The notes: generated by a model not told the origin, from the sequence alone. 64,000 nucleotides of DNA from Maribacter huludaoensis (GCF_029350945.1 NZ_JARKMS010000002.1:94145-158144), one strand, 5' to 3'. Numbered from the stretch's first letter, positions 9,648 to 18,999 are shown. Numbers and translations are program-made.

Positions 9648-9723
9648 ATTTTCAAATTTCTTTGGTTGACTATTTCTTTTAAATAGTATTTAAGTTCATA
9701 ATTAAGTTAATTAATAATTTAAA

Positions 9724-10536
9724 CTACCATAAAATCGGCTTCCATCCTTTTTCGAGAACATGATATTTTAAAACTTGTTCCCTTAATTTAACAAAATTAT
9801 TTTGCCTCCAAGAGGCTACATCATCACTTCCATAAGCTTTTTTTACGTTTCCACAACTATCTTTATCAACTTGAGCAATTACATAGGTTTGCACACCTGC
9901 AATACTTTTTGCTGATGCTGATAAATGCATGTCCTCTCCAGAAAGAAAGGTGGTTGGCCAAATTGCCCAGAATAAGCTCAACCATTCTCTTTTAAAGAAA
10001 TAACTATTGCATCCATAATCGACAACTGTATCTTGGCTACAATAGTTCTTGAATAGATAGGTCATATCTCCAATAAAATATTTTGATCTTTCTACTGTGC
10101 CAGGTAGCTCTGGACAAAAATTTTCTTTCGGTAGGATTCTACCTGTGCAAGATATAATTGCATTAAATTCATTACATTTTTTAAAAGCATTATTAAGCCA
10201 TTTTCTACCGGGAATGACGTCATCGTCAACGATAAATATATATTCAGTGGTTACGTTTATAGCTATAGAAAATCTTCCAAAATATTTGAGGTTTTTAGAT
10301 GAATGAATATGGGATAATGACGGAAAAAATTCTTTATATTCTTCAATTAAATTTTTGAGGTCAAGATGTTTCTCATACTGTATTACCCAAATTTCTTTTG
10401 GTAATAATGTTTGATTAAAAATGGAATTGAGTTGCTCAATGAAATGGTTTCGTTTCCATATGTTAAGAATTACAGTAATATCCAAGCTGTTTTTATTTTT
10501 TATTTCTTTTAGAATAGTTTCGTCAATTTTTATCAT
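9724..10536 (-). CDS. Glycosyltransferase family 2-like protein
   Basis: Predicted GT-A-fold glycosyltransferase of 270 aa. It opens with a Rossmann-like start, DITVILNIWKRNHFIEQLNSI, which resembles GT2 N-termini. The nucleotide-sugar and metal-binding DxD motif is in YIFIVDDDVIPGRKWL (about residues 101-116), and a downstream FLSGEDMHLS segment provides the acidic ED often serving as catalytic base. There are no membrane segments. It is the last gene of the leftward biosynthetic operon, 12 bases after the BtrH-like gene, so it probably glycosylates the locus product or a lipid acceptor. Donor and acceptor cannot be read from the sequence. Confidence 0.8.
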   Translation of the reverse strand: MIKIDETILKEIKNKNSLDITVILNIWKRNHFIEQLNSIFNQTLLPKEIWVIQYEKHLDLKNLIEEYKEFFPSLSHIHSSKNLKYFGRFSIAINVTTEYIFIVDDDVIPGRKWLNNAFKKCNEFNAIISCTGRILPKENFCPELPGTVERSKYFIGDMTYLFKNYCSQDTVVDYGCNSYFFKREWLSLFWAIWPTTFLSGEDMHLSASAKSIAGVQTYVIAQVDKDSCGNVKKAYGSDDVASWRQNNFVKLREQVLKYHVLEKGWKPILW

Positions 10537-10548
10537 GATAAAATTATT

Positions 10549-11583
10549 TTAGCTTACGAGTTTTCCTATTATATTAAATCCATCATTTTCTGACTGAAAT
10601 ACTTTATTCAAAGAGGAAGTTAAATTTGACTTTTCGTGTTCAAAATCAGTCGGAATATCTTTATTTAATATTTTTTTTAATGCTTTAGCAAATTCATTCC
10701 AATGAAAAGCGGAATCTCTAAATAGTTTAGAAGCTGTTGCTAAATCAGAAGAGCTAGATTTGTTTGCTGCTGTTTTTAGAAAGTCTGCGTATAAGAGTCG
10801 ATACCCTCCTTTTATACCACCGGCACCTGTAATTGACAGCAGTATCCTATTTAGGGTCTCAACCAATTGTTGAGGGGTCATTATTTTATCCCAGATAGCA
10901 ATATGTCTTGATAACTTTTCTAAACCATAACTGCCAACATATAATGATTGTATGTTCTTTATTTGGGCAAAGTTCATAAAAGTCTTCCGCAATGAGAGAT
11001 CAATCGAAGATTCAATTGGGTATAAACTGTCATTGAACATAACATCATAATAGTAGTTTTGTGGATTTTGTTCACTATTTCCTGAATTACGAGCTAGTAG
11101 AAATGTATCGAAGCTGATTTTGACAGAATTAAACTGTCTGTTGTCATATGTTATTAATATTTCTTCTGCTTCATTGTAGTCAACTATTATTATCCAGTGA
11201 GTTGGCAAATATTGCTTTAAGCTTTCAGGGGTAACCCTAATTAGACCTTCACAATAATTAGGGTTAAGTTGAACCGCTACTGGTGATTTAGCATCAAGGG
11301 ATTGTTTTATTAAATTTAGACATTGCTCACCGTTGGAAAACTGTGTAATATTTAAATCTACACCAGTATTTATTAAAAAATCTTCAACTAAACTTGAAGA
11401 GGTTAAACAGATGTCAAAATACTTAAGATTGGTCAAAGCACAATAACCTAGATATAAACCACTTCCTAAACCGAAGACCTCGCCTTCGTTAAAGTTGTAG
11501 CCTTGTTGTCTATATACTCCACTCCAGGATACACTAGCACAGCTACCTCCAGGATTATGAGAATAAGATTTCTTTATTATCAT
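10549..11583 (-). CDS. BtrH-like (C39-fold) protein 1, probable ACP-dependent acyltransferase
   Basis: A 344-aa protein resembling the BtrH N-terminal domain plus its helical C-terminal domain. BtrH of butirosin synthesis moves an acyl group from an ACP to an aminoglycoside amine using a papain-like site. Here a candidate nucleophile, Cys15, lies in NPGGSCASVSW, followed by NFNEGEVFGLGSGLYLGYC. A candidate His129 and Asp135 are in PTHWIIIVDYN. The C-terminal part has IKGGYRLLYADFL and a downstream aromatic HWNEFAKAL. It overlaps the start of the next upstream gene by four bases. With an ACP and a PIG-L deacetylase in the same operon, N-acylation of an amino sugar is a reasonable inference. 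A peptidase role is the alternative. Confidence 0.75.
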   Translation of the reverse strand: MIIKKSYSHNPGGSCASVSWSGVYRQQGYNFNEGEVFGLGSGLYLGYCALTNLKYFDICLTSSSLVEDFLINTGVDLNITQFSNGEQCLNLIKQSLDAKSPVAVQLNPNYCEGLIRVTPESLKQYLPTHWIIIVDYNEAEEILITYDNRQFNSVKISFDTFLLARNSGNSEQNPQNYYYDVMFNDSLYPIESSIDLSLRKTFMNFAQIKNIQSLYVGSYGLEKLSRHIAIWDKIMTPQQLVETLNRILLSITGAGGIKGGYRLLYADFLKTAANKSSSSDLATASKLFRDSAFHWNEFAKALKKILNKDIPTDFEHEKSNLTSSLNKVFQSENDGFNIIGKLVS

Positions 11584-12590
11584 TTTTTTAGTATTGATTT
11601 TAAACTATATAAAATATTTTTCTCGGCATTATATAATTCGTTGTATATATTTTTAAGATTATCAGCTGAAACCATAGGATTTATATTTAATTCTGAATAT
11701 GTATTACTCCAAATTAGTCCAGATTTTTTAAATAGAATACTGGATTTTTCAAATCCCTTCATATTTAATTGTTTTCCTAATAAATCAAAGCATTTTCCTG
11801 CATAATTTCGGCTCATATCATATTGTCCAGATATGCTATTTATTTCAATAGAATCAATTAACAATCTTTTGTGAAGGTTTAGGTTCTCGGGTGATTTATT
11901 CAGATTCAAGTCTTTTACAAGATTTAAAAATAAATTCGGACCTATTTCATTATTTTCACGATTAAGGTTTAAGACATTTCTTGTTAAAGAATTTATAATC
12001 ATTAAACGCATGGATTTACTAAAATCGTGAAAAGTAGGAGGTATTATTACAAATCTATTTATACCGAGAGGTCTAGAATTCGAAGTGTTTTCCCAGTATT
12101 TTAAGAATTTTGAACCGGTCAGCTCGATTGAAAACTTGTTATCTAATTCAAAATTTATTTTTTTATTGGAAAAAGGTTCCTCAGTAGACTCTCCAATTGG
12201 ATGCACTAAGCTATAAATTAATTGGGGAGAATCCTTTTTTTTTTCCTTGATTATAGAATTGGGTAAGGTTATTAAGGTCTTAGCACCTTCTAAATTATAG
12301 TAATCATTGATTATCCATTTTAAATCTCTTGTGCCATTTCTTGGTTCTACTCTAAGAACAGAATTAATAACTGTTGCAAAATTTTGAAGTGCTAAAGTAT
12401 TTGTTCCGGAAATATAGAATGATTTTGTTGCCAGTAAATCATTATTAAAATTTACGACATGTCCAGTATTTTTTGATAGTAATGATAGGTTATGACATGA
12501 CCCTAATACGAATACAAGTTCTTCATTAAATGTATAATTATGTGTATTTTTAAAATAATTAGAAATACAATATGAAAAATTTTCTCCCAT
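11580..12590 (-). CDS. Divergent BtrH-like protein 2 (catalytic His not seen)
   Basis: A 336-aa protein that I place with its two neighbours by pattern rather than strong similarity. The N-terminus ENFSYCISNYF with a later FNEELVFVLGSC parallels the Cys and FNEGEVFGLGSG spacing of the 344-aa paralogue, putting Cys8 at the nucleophile position. The C-terminal GQYDMSRNYAGKCFDLL and SSILFKKSGLIWSNTY also parallel the paralogue. No counterpart of the HWIIIVDYN or HYVTITDYD histidine is visible. It may be a degraded or non-catalytic partner, possibly forming a heteromer with the others. Genes abut on both sides (2-base gap upstream, 4-base overlap downstream). Function is unassigned. Confidence 0.6.
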   Translation of the reverse strand: MGENFSYCISNYFKNTHNYTFNEELVFVLGSCHNLSLLSKNTGHVVNFNNDLLATKSFYISGTNTLALQNFATVINSVLRVEPRNGTRDLKWIINDYYNLEGAKTLITLPNSIIKEKKKDSPQLIYSLVHPIGESTEEPFSNKKINFELDNKFSIELTGSKFLKYWENTSNSRPLGINRFVIIPPTFHDFSKSMRLMIINSLTRNVLNLNRENNEIGPNLFLNLVKDLNLNKSPENLNLHKRLLIDSIEINSISGQYDMSRNYAGKCFDLLGKQLNMKGFEKSSILFKKSGLIWSNTYSELNINPMVSADNLKNIYNELYNAEKNILYSLKSILKK

Positions 12591-12592
12591 AT

Positions 12593-13057
12593 TTATATCT
12601 TTTGAGGTTTAATGAAAGCTGAAGGCTCTTCCATAATTGAACGTTTAATGGAATCTTTGAAAAAGCTGGGCGTTTGAAACTTCAGTTTAAAATTCTCATC
12701 TACAAATGCTTTTTTTACATAAGATTTGCATAAAGGATTTGATTTGTCCTTATCATGTGAAAAATAGATTTCTTGATGAAAAATGAAATAGGGTGATTTA
12801 TTTAATTCTAGAACAGTTACTATCACGAATTCATTACCCCATTTTATTTTGTTTATATATGAACAACTGCATTCTATTACAGGCAAGAAAATTTTTGATG
12901 TTTCAAGATCACCTACGGACATACCGAGTACATTTTCGATAAATGCAAACCTAGCTTCCTCGAACCACACCCAGTACCTTGAGTGATGTACTACTTGCAT
13001 CATGTCTGTTTCTGCGAATCTCGGTTTAAATATGAAATAATTTTTTTTAGTCAACAT
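12593..13057 (-). CDS. Acyl-thioesterase, hotdog fold (4HBT/YbgC-like)
   Basis: A 154-aa single hotdog-domain protein. The signature FKPRFAETDMMQVVHHSRYWVWFEEAR contains Asp18, His25 and the Glu pair at 33-34 typical of 4-hydroxybenzoyl-CoA thioesterase/YbgC enzymes. In the operon it probably releases or edits acyl groups on the dedicated acyl carrier protein. It overlaps the upstream BtrH-like gene by 11 bases. The family call is solid; the substrate is inferred. Confidence 0.85.
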   Translation of the reverse strand: MLTKKNYFIFKPRFAETDMMQVVHHSRYWVWFEEARFAFIENVLGMSVGDLETSKIFLPVIECSCSYINKIKWGNEFVIVTVLELNKSPYFIFHQEIYFSHDKDKSNPLCKSYVKKAFVDENFKLKFQTPSFFKDSIKRSIMEEPSAFIKPQKI

Positions 13058-14129
13058 ATCCCCAATTTTTTTTAAGCCATAATCGAAGTTCTTCCATACA
13101 TACTATTTCATCAGAAACAATTTGATCAATCTGTAATTTTAGGGATTGACTAAAACTTCTAGTATCCTTTTGATTTATAGCTGTATATGATATGTCTTTG
13201 ACAAAACTCTTCCACTTATTACCCAATTTGGAAAACTCTGAGGCGATGATTTTTAAATCATCGCAACCTATTAAAGATGAAAAATCTGAAAGAAAATAAC
13301 CATATAATTTTCTGCCTAGACCACCACCACTCATCCCGCTTTCCATAGCGTTCATTAAAAGTATCGAATCTTTAAGCCTGTCAATAGAGTTTTGATCTTC
13401 CACAAGTGTATATACCATTTGCTGAAAATTTAATAACGCTTGATATCCAAAAATGAAATCAACTGGAGAATGAAAAAAATTAATTATGACTTTTTCAATT
13501 CCTTGATAACAAGCAGAGATAAGTTTGTCATTAGTCAATTTTTTATTACAGAAAAAAGCATACCATTGCCCGTCAACCAATTGTAAAGGATCAATATAAT
13601 CGCGAGTTGATTTTAAATCAGAAAACCAAATTGTCTCCAATTGTTCTTCTGTTATTACTATAGGTTTTGCTGAGTCAGTTTCGAAAATGGTTATTTTTCT
13701 TTTCTTTGTATCATAATCAGTAATTGTTACATAATGGAACCCCATATTGATTTGATGCGAATTTAAACCTAGTATTTCTTGGAGTAAACCTCTGTTAATG
13801 GCTACATTAATAGGTAAGCCCATGTTTAAGAATTGAGGTATTTTACTACGAAAATCTTCAATTCCTAGCATCCTACCTCTAATTAAATAGATATTCATGT
13901 TAAATGCAAGTCCCTCCAGTGATTGGTCATTTATACCTGCCACAACAAAATGTGGCAATCGTGAATAAATTTTACCATCATTATAACAAAAAATCAAAGA
14001 ACCGGCTAGTCCTAAGATCATAGAATTAGATAGCACTATGTCGTTAAGTGCAAGGCAATTGCGAAATGTTGAAAGCCTACAGTCGAAACCAGGAATATAT
14101 TTTTTTTTAAACTTTTCAGTCATTGTCAT
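13047..14129 (-). CDS. BtrH-like (C39-fold) protein 3
   Basis: A 360-aa protein with a BtrH/C39-like N-terminal half. Candidate Cys17 is in GFDCRLSTFRNCL, then SMILGLAGSL, and candidate His132 is in MGFHYVTITDYD. The helical C-terminal half carries SGMSGGGLGRKLYGYFL and later GNKWKSFV, matching the arrangement in the 344-aa paralogue. It is the third such protein in 3.6 kb. With the ACP present, ACP-to-amine acyl transfer is the likeliest chemistry, but neither acyl group nor acceptor is known. It overlaps the upstream glycosyltransferase gene by 14 bases. Confidence 0.75.
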   Translation of the reverse strand: MTMTEKFKKKYIPGFDCRLSTFRNCLALNDIVLSNSMILGLAGSLIFCYNDGKIYSRLPHFVVAGINDQSLEGLAFNMNIYLIRGRMLGIEDFRSKIPQFLNMGLPINVAINRGLLQEILGLNSHQINMGFHYVTITDYDTKKRKITIFETDSAKPIVITEEQLETIWFSDLKSTRDYIDPLQLVDGQWYAFFCNKKLTNDKLISACYQGIEKVIINFFHSPVDFIFGYQALLNFQQMVYTLVEDQNSIDRLKDSILLMNAMESGMSGGGLGRKLYGYFLSDFSSLIGCDDLKIIASEFSKLGNKWKSFVKDISYTAINQKDTRSFSQSLKLQIDQIVSDEIVCMEELRLWLKKNWGYVD

Positions 14130-15078
14130 ACTTTTTCCAATTTATCATTTGACCCTTTTTTATATAATAATCTAAGTTGATGTAGTGTTCTTCTAAATTA
14201 ACGGTTTGAAGGTTGTTCTTTTCTTGGCTACAGATTTTGTTAAAGTCATTCAGACTCATCATTCCGTTGAAGAAATTAACATAAGCGATTATTTCTTTTG
14301 ACTTTTTATATTTTTTAAGTAATAAAGAAACATTTTTGGCCATAGCTTGCTTTACTTTTAATAAGTTACGTTCATGGTCTAAATGGAATAATGCTAAATC
14401 ATTATGAAATTTAAATTTATAACCCATTTTAAATGCTCGAAATGTTAAATCAATATCCTCAGGTCCCCAGCTTTTAAACGACTCATCAAAACCGTCTAGA
14501 ATATCTAACATTTTTCTAGGAAAGCACATGTTCCCACCTGTAACCAACCCCCACCAACAAGAGATGTCTTTATTTGAATCGCTTTTAAATGCAATAGGAA
14601 GCGTTCCGTAAATTGCATCGAGGTATGATATTTTTAATAAATCAGTCTTGGGTAGAGGATTTCCTGAACACAGTTTATTTATTATTTTTGGAACATTTTT
14701 TATAGAAATCAGACCAATATTTCCTGCATGTACACAATCTGGATTTTTTTTGGTATAAAGTATAAGTTTATCAAGATAATTATGTTCTAAAATAATGTCA
14801 TTGTCTAAAAACAATACAAATTCACCACAAGAATTTTTGATTCCAGTATTTCGAGCAATAGCGGAACCTCCATTCGGAGTGTTAATAATCTTCACTTTAT
14901 ATGGGAATTCCAGATTTTCTAGAAATTCCTTTGAATTGTCTGTACTTCCATCATTTACAATAACAAACTCTATGTCATTGGTAACAGATAGATGGGTTAA
15001 ATTGGATAGTACAGCTTTAAGATACGTTAGTTTATTGTAGGTTATAATGACTACACTTAAGTAACATCGATTTTCCAT
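14116..15078 (-). CDS. Glycosyltransferase family 2
   Basis: A 320-aa GT-A enzyme. The canonical N-terminus SVVIITYNKLTYLKAVLSNL is followed by IVNDGSTDNS (nucleotide binding), GGSAIARNTGI, and the DxD-type metal motif FLDNDIIL near residue 93. The galactosyltransferase-like block DGFDESFKSWGPEDIDLTFR carries the catalytic ED. There is no transmembrane segment. Two bases separate it from the PIG-L deacetylase gene upstream. The pairing suggests a GlcNAc-type sugar is transferred and then deacetylated, which is inference. Confidence 0.88.
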   Translation of the reverse strand: MENRCYLSVVIITYNKLTYLKAVLSNLTHLSVTNDIEFVIVNDGSTDNSKEFLENLEFPYKVKIINTPNGGSAIARNTGIKNSCGEFVLFLDNDIILEHNYLDKLILYTKKNPDCVHAGNIGLISIKNVPKIINKLCSGNPLPKTDLLKISYLDAIYGTLPIAFKSDSNKDISCWWGLVTGGNMCFPRKMLDILDGFDESFKSWGPEDIDLTFRAFKMGYKFKFHNDLALFHLDHERNLLKVKQAMAKNVSLLLKKYKKSKEIIAYVNFFNGMMSLNDFNKICSQEKNNLQTVNLEEHYINLDYYIKKGQMINWKKYDND

Positions 15079-15080
15079 GA

Positions 15081-15902
15081 TTAATAATGTTCATTGATAT
15101 ATTTGGATAGTCCTTCAGGACGTATAAGTTCAAAATACTCTCGGGATTTAGTATTGTTTGAAAAATTACTAGTTTCCTCTCTATTATTATTAACTAATCG
15201 AAGAAGCTCTATTTTTGACATTATACCAAAATAGTCAACTGTTTGAAGTTGTGTTTGGTAACATTTCATTGCCTCTAATTTTACCTTTTTCATTGCTTCT
15301 GTAAGTTCTACATAATGAGTTGCATTCACAGGACCCCATATTTCATATAATAAAATTTCTTTTATGATGGACTGTTTGGCAAGAGTTAGACTGTTAATTA
15401 ATTTGAGACTTTCTTTACAAACACTTCGATGGTCTGGATTCATATCGAAATGGTTTGGTATTAGGATAATTTCTGGGTTAATTGATAGAATGTGATACTT
15501 TATTTTTTCTTGAAATATTAATTTTGCTTTTTTGTTGTCATTTAATGTTCGTTCATTTATCATTAAGTAATGAGCTCGGTCATACTGTAAAATGTTTTTG
15601 GCTGCTTTGCTTTCGTCTATTCTTAGGTCTGTACCTTGTTCGGATAATTTAGGTTTTGATACAGATCGACCATCTTCTTTTGTAACAAAACATATATCAA
15701 TACTACAATTATGACTAAGTTTTAAAAATTGTATTAGTCCTCCACATCCAATAACTTCATCATCAGTATGTGGGGCAACGATAAGAATTTTATTAACATT
15801 TTTAAAAGAGATTGGTTTTGGAGAACTTTTTTTTAAATTGGCAAATTTCTTTTCAAGCTGTCCGTATAAAAAAGTAGTTCGCAATTCCTTAATTGATCTC
15901 AT
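15081..15902 (-). CDS. PIG-L/LmbE-family N-deacetylase
   Basis: A 273-aa zinc-dependent deacetylase of the PIG-L, MshB and BshB family. The zinc and catalytic motif is PHTDDE (44-49) inside ILIVAPHTDDEVIGCGGLI, and the second zinc His is in the NPDH segment of IPNHFDMNPDHRSV. Family members remove acetyl from N-acetylglucosaminyl conjugates and leave a free amine. In this operon that amine would be a natural acceptor for the BtrH-type acyltransferases. It overlaps the ketosynthase gene by 4 bases. The family is clear; the substrate is inferred. Confidence 0.88.
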   Translation of the reverse strand: MRSIKELRTTFLYGQLEKKFANLKKSSPKPISFKNVNKILIVAPHTDDEVIGCGGLIQFLKLSHNCSIDICFVTKEDGRSVSKPKLSEQGTDLRIDESKAAKNILQYDRAHYLMINERTLNDNKKAKLIFQEKIKYHILSINPEIILIPNHFDMNPDHRSVCKESLKLINSLTLAKQSIIKEILLYEIWGPVNATHYVELTEAMKKVKLEAMKCYQTQLQTVDYFGIMSKIELLRLVNNNREETSNFSNNTKSREYFELIRPEGLSKYINEHY

Positions 15903-17143
15903 ATGGGTTCATTGTTAAATTCACTGAAAATCAATGAAGCACAATTTCCTCCAAAACCGAAAGAATTACTCAATACATGTTTAAGTCTTACATTGTGTCT
16001 AGTTTCTTTAACAATATCATAATTAAACCCTTTGATTTTATTACTAAAATTAAGATTAGGAGGTATAATATTATTTCTCATGGAGAGAATACTTATAATT
16101 GATTCGATAAGTCCAGCAGCACCCAATGTATGACCCGTCATGGATTTTGAAGAACTCATCGGAATTTTTCCTTCATTACCAAAAACCTGTTCGACAGCTT
16201 TTAGTTCAGTCATATCATTGTGTTTTGTTCCAGTTCCATGAAGGTTTATATAATCAATATCAATTGGATTTAATTTAGCTTCATTCAAAGCATTTTTAAT
16301 AGCTAAAATTGCTCCAACTGCATCTGGGTGAGGTCTTGTACTATGAAATGCATCATTAGAAACTCCACATCCTGTCAATTCAGCATAAATATTGGCTTTT
16401 CTCTTAAGAGCATGTTCTTTTGATTCAAGTACTATGCAGCCTGCACCTTCCCCAATCAATAATCCGGAGCGATTTTCGTCCATTACTTTTAACTCATCTT
16501 TGGTCATGGCCATTAATGAATTAAAACCTAATAAAGTTAACTGAGTTATGGGGTCGATTCCTAAAATAACTGCAGCATCCACCCGTCCGGAGTTAATAAG
16601 GTCACGACCATGAATTAAAGCATTTGCACTAGCACTACACGCTGTCACACTTGCACCTATAGGTCCACCAAAGCCGTAACGTCTAGCAATTTCATGCGAC
16701 ATTAATGAAAATGGAATGTTTCTAATTATATCACCTATTTCATTGACTCTGGAACATGGATTTAATTGAAATTGTTTATTGTTAGATATTTTAGTATTAT
16801 CTAAATAAAGCTTATCAACAAATCCTCCATACCCGCCTATTGATGTACCAACAGAAACAGCGACTCGGTTTCTATCAAAATGGTTTTGCTCCAGAATCAG
16901 GGAATCTTGAATTGCTTCCTCTGCAGCAATGGTCGTGAGAATATTACTTCTAAAGCCATTTAGTGTTGTGCGTTTTTGAAATGATTTAATCACTCCACCA
17001 AGGTTATTCCGAAAAGATGATAAATCCATTTCCGTAATTTCATCAATACCGGATTTTGAATTAATCAAAGATTCAAGTACCTCATTTCTATTCATTCCAA
17101 TTGGTGATACAATACCAATGCCAGTAACTACAGTTTGTTCCAT
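15899..17143 (-). CDS. Beta-ketoacyl-ACP synthase (KAS II/FabF-like), catalytic
   Basis: Condenses malonyl-ACP with an acyl thioester. The 414-aa product starts MEQTVVTGIGIVSPIG. The triad is complete: Cys169 in VTACSASANAL, His302 in NLHGTGTKHND, and His338 in SMTGHTLGAAG. I reject the longer frame beginning with a TTG at 17236 because it would overlap the upstream gene by about 90 bases and lacks homology. The ATG at 17141-17143 is one base after the preceding stop. It pairs with the Cys-less KS-like protein at 19758. A dedicated, non-housekeeping type II system is implied. Confidence 0.92.
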   Translation of the reverse strand: MEQTVVTGIGIVSPIGMNRNEVLESLINSKSGIDEITEMDLSSFRNNLGGVIKSFQKRTTLNGFRSNILTTIAAEEAIQDSLILEQNHFDRNRVAVSVGTSIGGYGGFVDKLYLDNTKISNNKQFQLNPCSRVNEIGDIIRNIPFSLMSHEIARRYGFGGPIGASVTACSASANALIHGRDLINSGRVDAAVILGIDPITQLTLLGFNSLMAMTKDELKVMDENRSGLLIGEGAGCIVLESKEHALKRKANIYAELTGCGVSNDAFHSTRPHPDAVGAILAIKNALNEAKLNPIDIDYINLHGTGTKHNDMTELKAVEQVFGNEGKIPMSSSKSMTGHTLGAAGLIESIISILSMRNNIIPPNLNFSNKIKGFNYDIVKETRHNVRLKHVLSNSFGFGGNCASLIFSEFNNEPI

Positions 17144-17144
17144 T

Positions 17145-18581
17145 TTAAGTGCTTTTAAGTTCAATTTTTGATGTAATCTGTTTTGACGAAAGATAAATAG
17201 GAAAAATACCGCTGCCATATTTGTCCCAGCAGCCAATTTGTATTAAATTATTTGCAATTTGTTTTACGTATTTGCCTGAGTCCCAAAAATTAGTATTAGG
17301 TGACCAGCCTGAGCCAGCACCGTCAGTGCAGCCTGAAAGATTTTCAAAATCAGACGGTAGCCATAATAATGTTTGAAGAATATCTTTGGTTTGTATATTT
17401 AATTTATTTTTTAGAACGTACAGAATGGAATTTTCAATGCTTTTTCTAGTAATATTATTTGGTATAGAAGAATTCTTTACGTCACATTCAACCCTTAAAT
17501 TATATGAATTTTTCTCGGTAAAATCTATGGATTCAACATCTTCAATGTTAATTTTCATGCCGTTTGTTAATTCAAAAAAGTTGTTCTCTTTCCTTTTGTA
17601 AAGATTTATAATATCGAAATCTTCAAATAAGTATATTCTAGATGGTTTTTCGGCTAAAATTTTTTCTGGTAGTTTTTTGACTACTAAATAAAGAGTGATT
17701 GATGAAAGAGACTTTTCTTTTGTGATTAATTGCTTTTCATTATTTTCGTTTCCTATTGGTGTTATCATCTCGCAAAGCAACTTTGACATATCCATAGCTG
17801 AAACAATTAAATCTGTTTTAATTTTTTTGCTCTCTATTTGTACATACTTAGCTTTTTTATTTTTAATACCTATAGAATTTGCTTTGGTATTTAGGTATAC
17901 TTCAATATTGTTTTTTAAGAGATTTTCATATAGTACATTGGCAATATCTTGACCGTTTGTTTCTTGAAAAAGACCACCATATAAGATTTTCCCCAAATAG
18001 GATAGCATGGTTAACATACTAACGTTAGAACCAAAAACTCGAGCTGAAAGAATTGCTTTCAAAATTTTATCTTCAAATAGTGAATTGAGAAAATGGTCAT
18101 ACGTGCTACCCAAATGTTTTTTTACCATTTCATTCTCTATTAGCGAGGATAAACCTCCTAATTTGCTGAAAGCATTGTGTATATGCAGCATAGATTTAAA
18201 GAAAATGTCGATATTATGTAATTCGCTAGGAAATGCCTTCTCAATTTTACTTCTAAATATATCTGAGTCACATTCTAATTTAAATTCAAAATCAGGAAAA
18301 ATATAGAGGTCGGCGGTATTGACTTTTGTAAATTGTAGTTTGGGACATAAATTTAGTTCGTTCAGAAATTTTAATAATGGACTTCGTTTTTCCATACCAA
18401 GATAATAACTTACCGTTGAGTCAATTAACTGACCTTTCAAATTGATTTTTGAAAAGTATCCCCCTGCAAATGAGTTTTTTTCTATAACCAATACTTTTTT
18501 ACCACTTTCAATTAACATATTACCGGCAAATAAGCCGGCTATTCCTGCACCAATAATTACACAATCGTATTCTTTTTCCAT
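17145..18581 (-). CDS. FAD-dependent oxidoreductase of the phytoene desaturase (CrtI)-like group
   Basis: A 478-aa flavoprotein. The dinucleotide-binding motif GAGIAGLFAGNML begins at residue 11, with the acidic end VLVIEKNSFAGGYFSK. The C-terminal closing segment is GCTDGAGSGWSPN. The layout matches NAD(P)-binding Rossmann amine-oxidase/CrtI relatives that desaturate or isomerise polyenes. In this locus it may act on the chain built by the ketosynthase pair. It follows the ACP gene after a 122-base gap containing a hairpin, so its expression may be set separately. Substrate unknown. Confidence 0.8.
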   Translation of the reverse strand: MEKEYDCVIIGAGIAGLFAGNMLIESGKKVLVIEKNSFAGGYFSKINLKGQLIDSTVSYYLGMEKRSPLLKFLNELNLCPKLQFTKVNTADLYIFPDFEFKLECDSDIFRSKIEKAFPSELHNIDIFFKSMLHIHNAFSKLGGLSSLIENEMVKKHLGSTYDHFLNSLFEDKILKAILSARVFGSNVSMLTMLSYLGKILYGGLFQETNGQDIANVLYENLLKNNIEVYLNTKANSIGIKNKKAKYVQIESKKIKTDLIVSAMDMSKLLCEMITPIGNENNEKQLITKEKSLSSITLYLVVKKLPEKILAEKPSRIYLFEDFDIINLYKRKENNFFELTNGMKINIEDVESIDFTEKNSYNLRVECDVKNSSIPNNITRKSIENSILYVLKNKLNIQTKDILQTLLWLPSDFENLSGCTDGAGSGWSPNTNFWDSGKYVKQIANNLIQIGCWDKYGSGIFPIYLSSKQITSKIELKST

Positions 18582-18674
18582 TAGACCTATTTTAAGACTC
18601 TTTCTAAATCAAAATTTAGCTTCATTGCATGAGAAAATATAATTTACCTGAAATCACTATAGCATTGATAAAAT

Positions 18675-18696
18675 AGGCACGAAGTTAATCGTGCCT
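18675..18696 (-). terminator. Intra-operon hairpin between the ACP and oxidoreductase genes
   Basis: A perfect 8-bp stem (AGGCACGA / TCGTGCCT) with a 6-base loop. On the minus strand it is followed by only a weak T-rich tract (ATTTTAT). It could be a leaky terminator or an RNA-processing or stability element that raises ACP transcript relative to downstream genes. Confidence 0.5.
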
Positions 18697-18703
18697 TATA
18701 AAT

Positions 18704-18967
18704 TTAAGATTGTTGTAAACATCCTTCTATAAAGGCGTCTATAGTTTCAACAGAATGAAAAATATGCATATCTTCATCTGAAATTTCTACCTCAAATTCA
18801 TTCATTATACCGACAGCAATTTCCAGGGCATCTACTGAATCTAGACCAACTCCACCATCCTCTTTATTTGCAAAGAGAATTGCGTCATCTGAAATTTCAT
18901 TAGGAGAAACTTGCAAGTTGAGTTTCTCAATAATAAGTTCTTTAATTGTTGTTCTTCTTGTTACCAT
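18704..18967 (-). CDS. Acyl carrier protein
   Basis: An 87-aa acidic carrier protein. The 4'-phosphopantetheine attachment Ser44 is in GGVGLDSVDALEI, and helices before and after match the ACP fold. It needs a PPTase for activation, and one is encoded at the head of the operon. It lies 32 bases after fabG. It differs from typical housekeeping AcpP by the extended GG before the DSVD and by its gene setting, so it is most likely the dedicated carrier of this locus. Confidence 0.9.
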   Translation of the reverse strand: MVTRRTTIKELIIEKLNLQVSPNEISDDAILFANKEDGGVGLDSVDALEIAVGIMNEFEVEISDEDMHIFHSVETIDAFIEGCLQQS

Positions 18968-18999
18968 TTGTTATAAAATTTATAGATTAATTAATTTTT

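Noticed and set aside
15899..17236. Longer ketosynthase frame from a TTG at 17236
   Set aside because: It would overlap the upstream oxidoreductase gene by about 90 bases and adds no conserved residues; the ATG at 17143 begins at the normal KS N-terminus.
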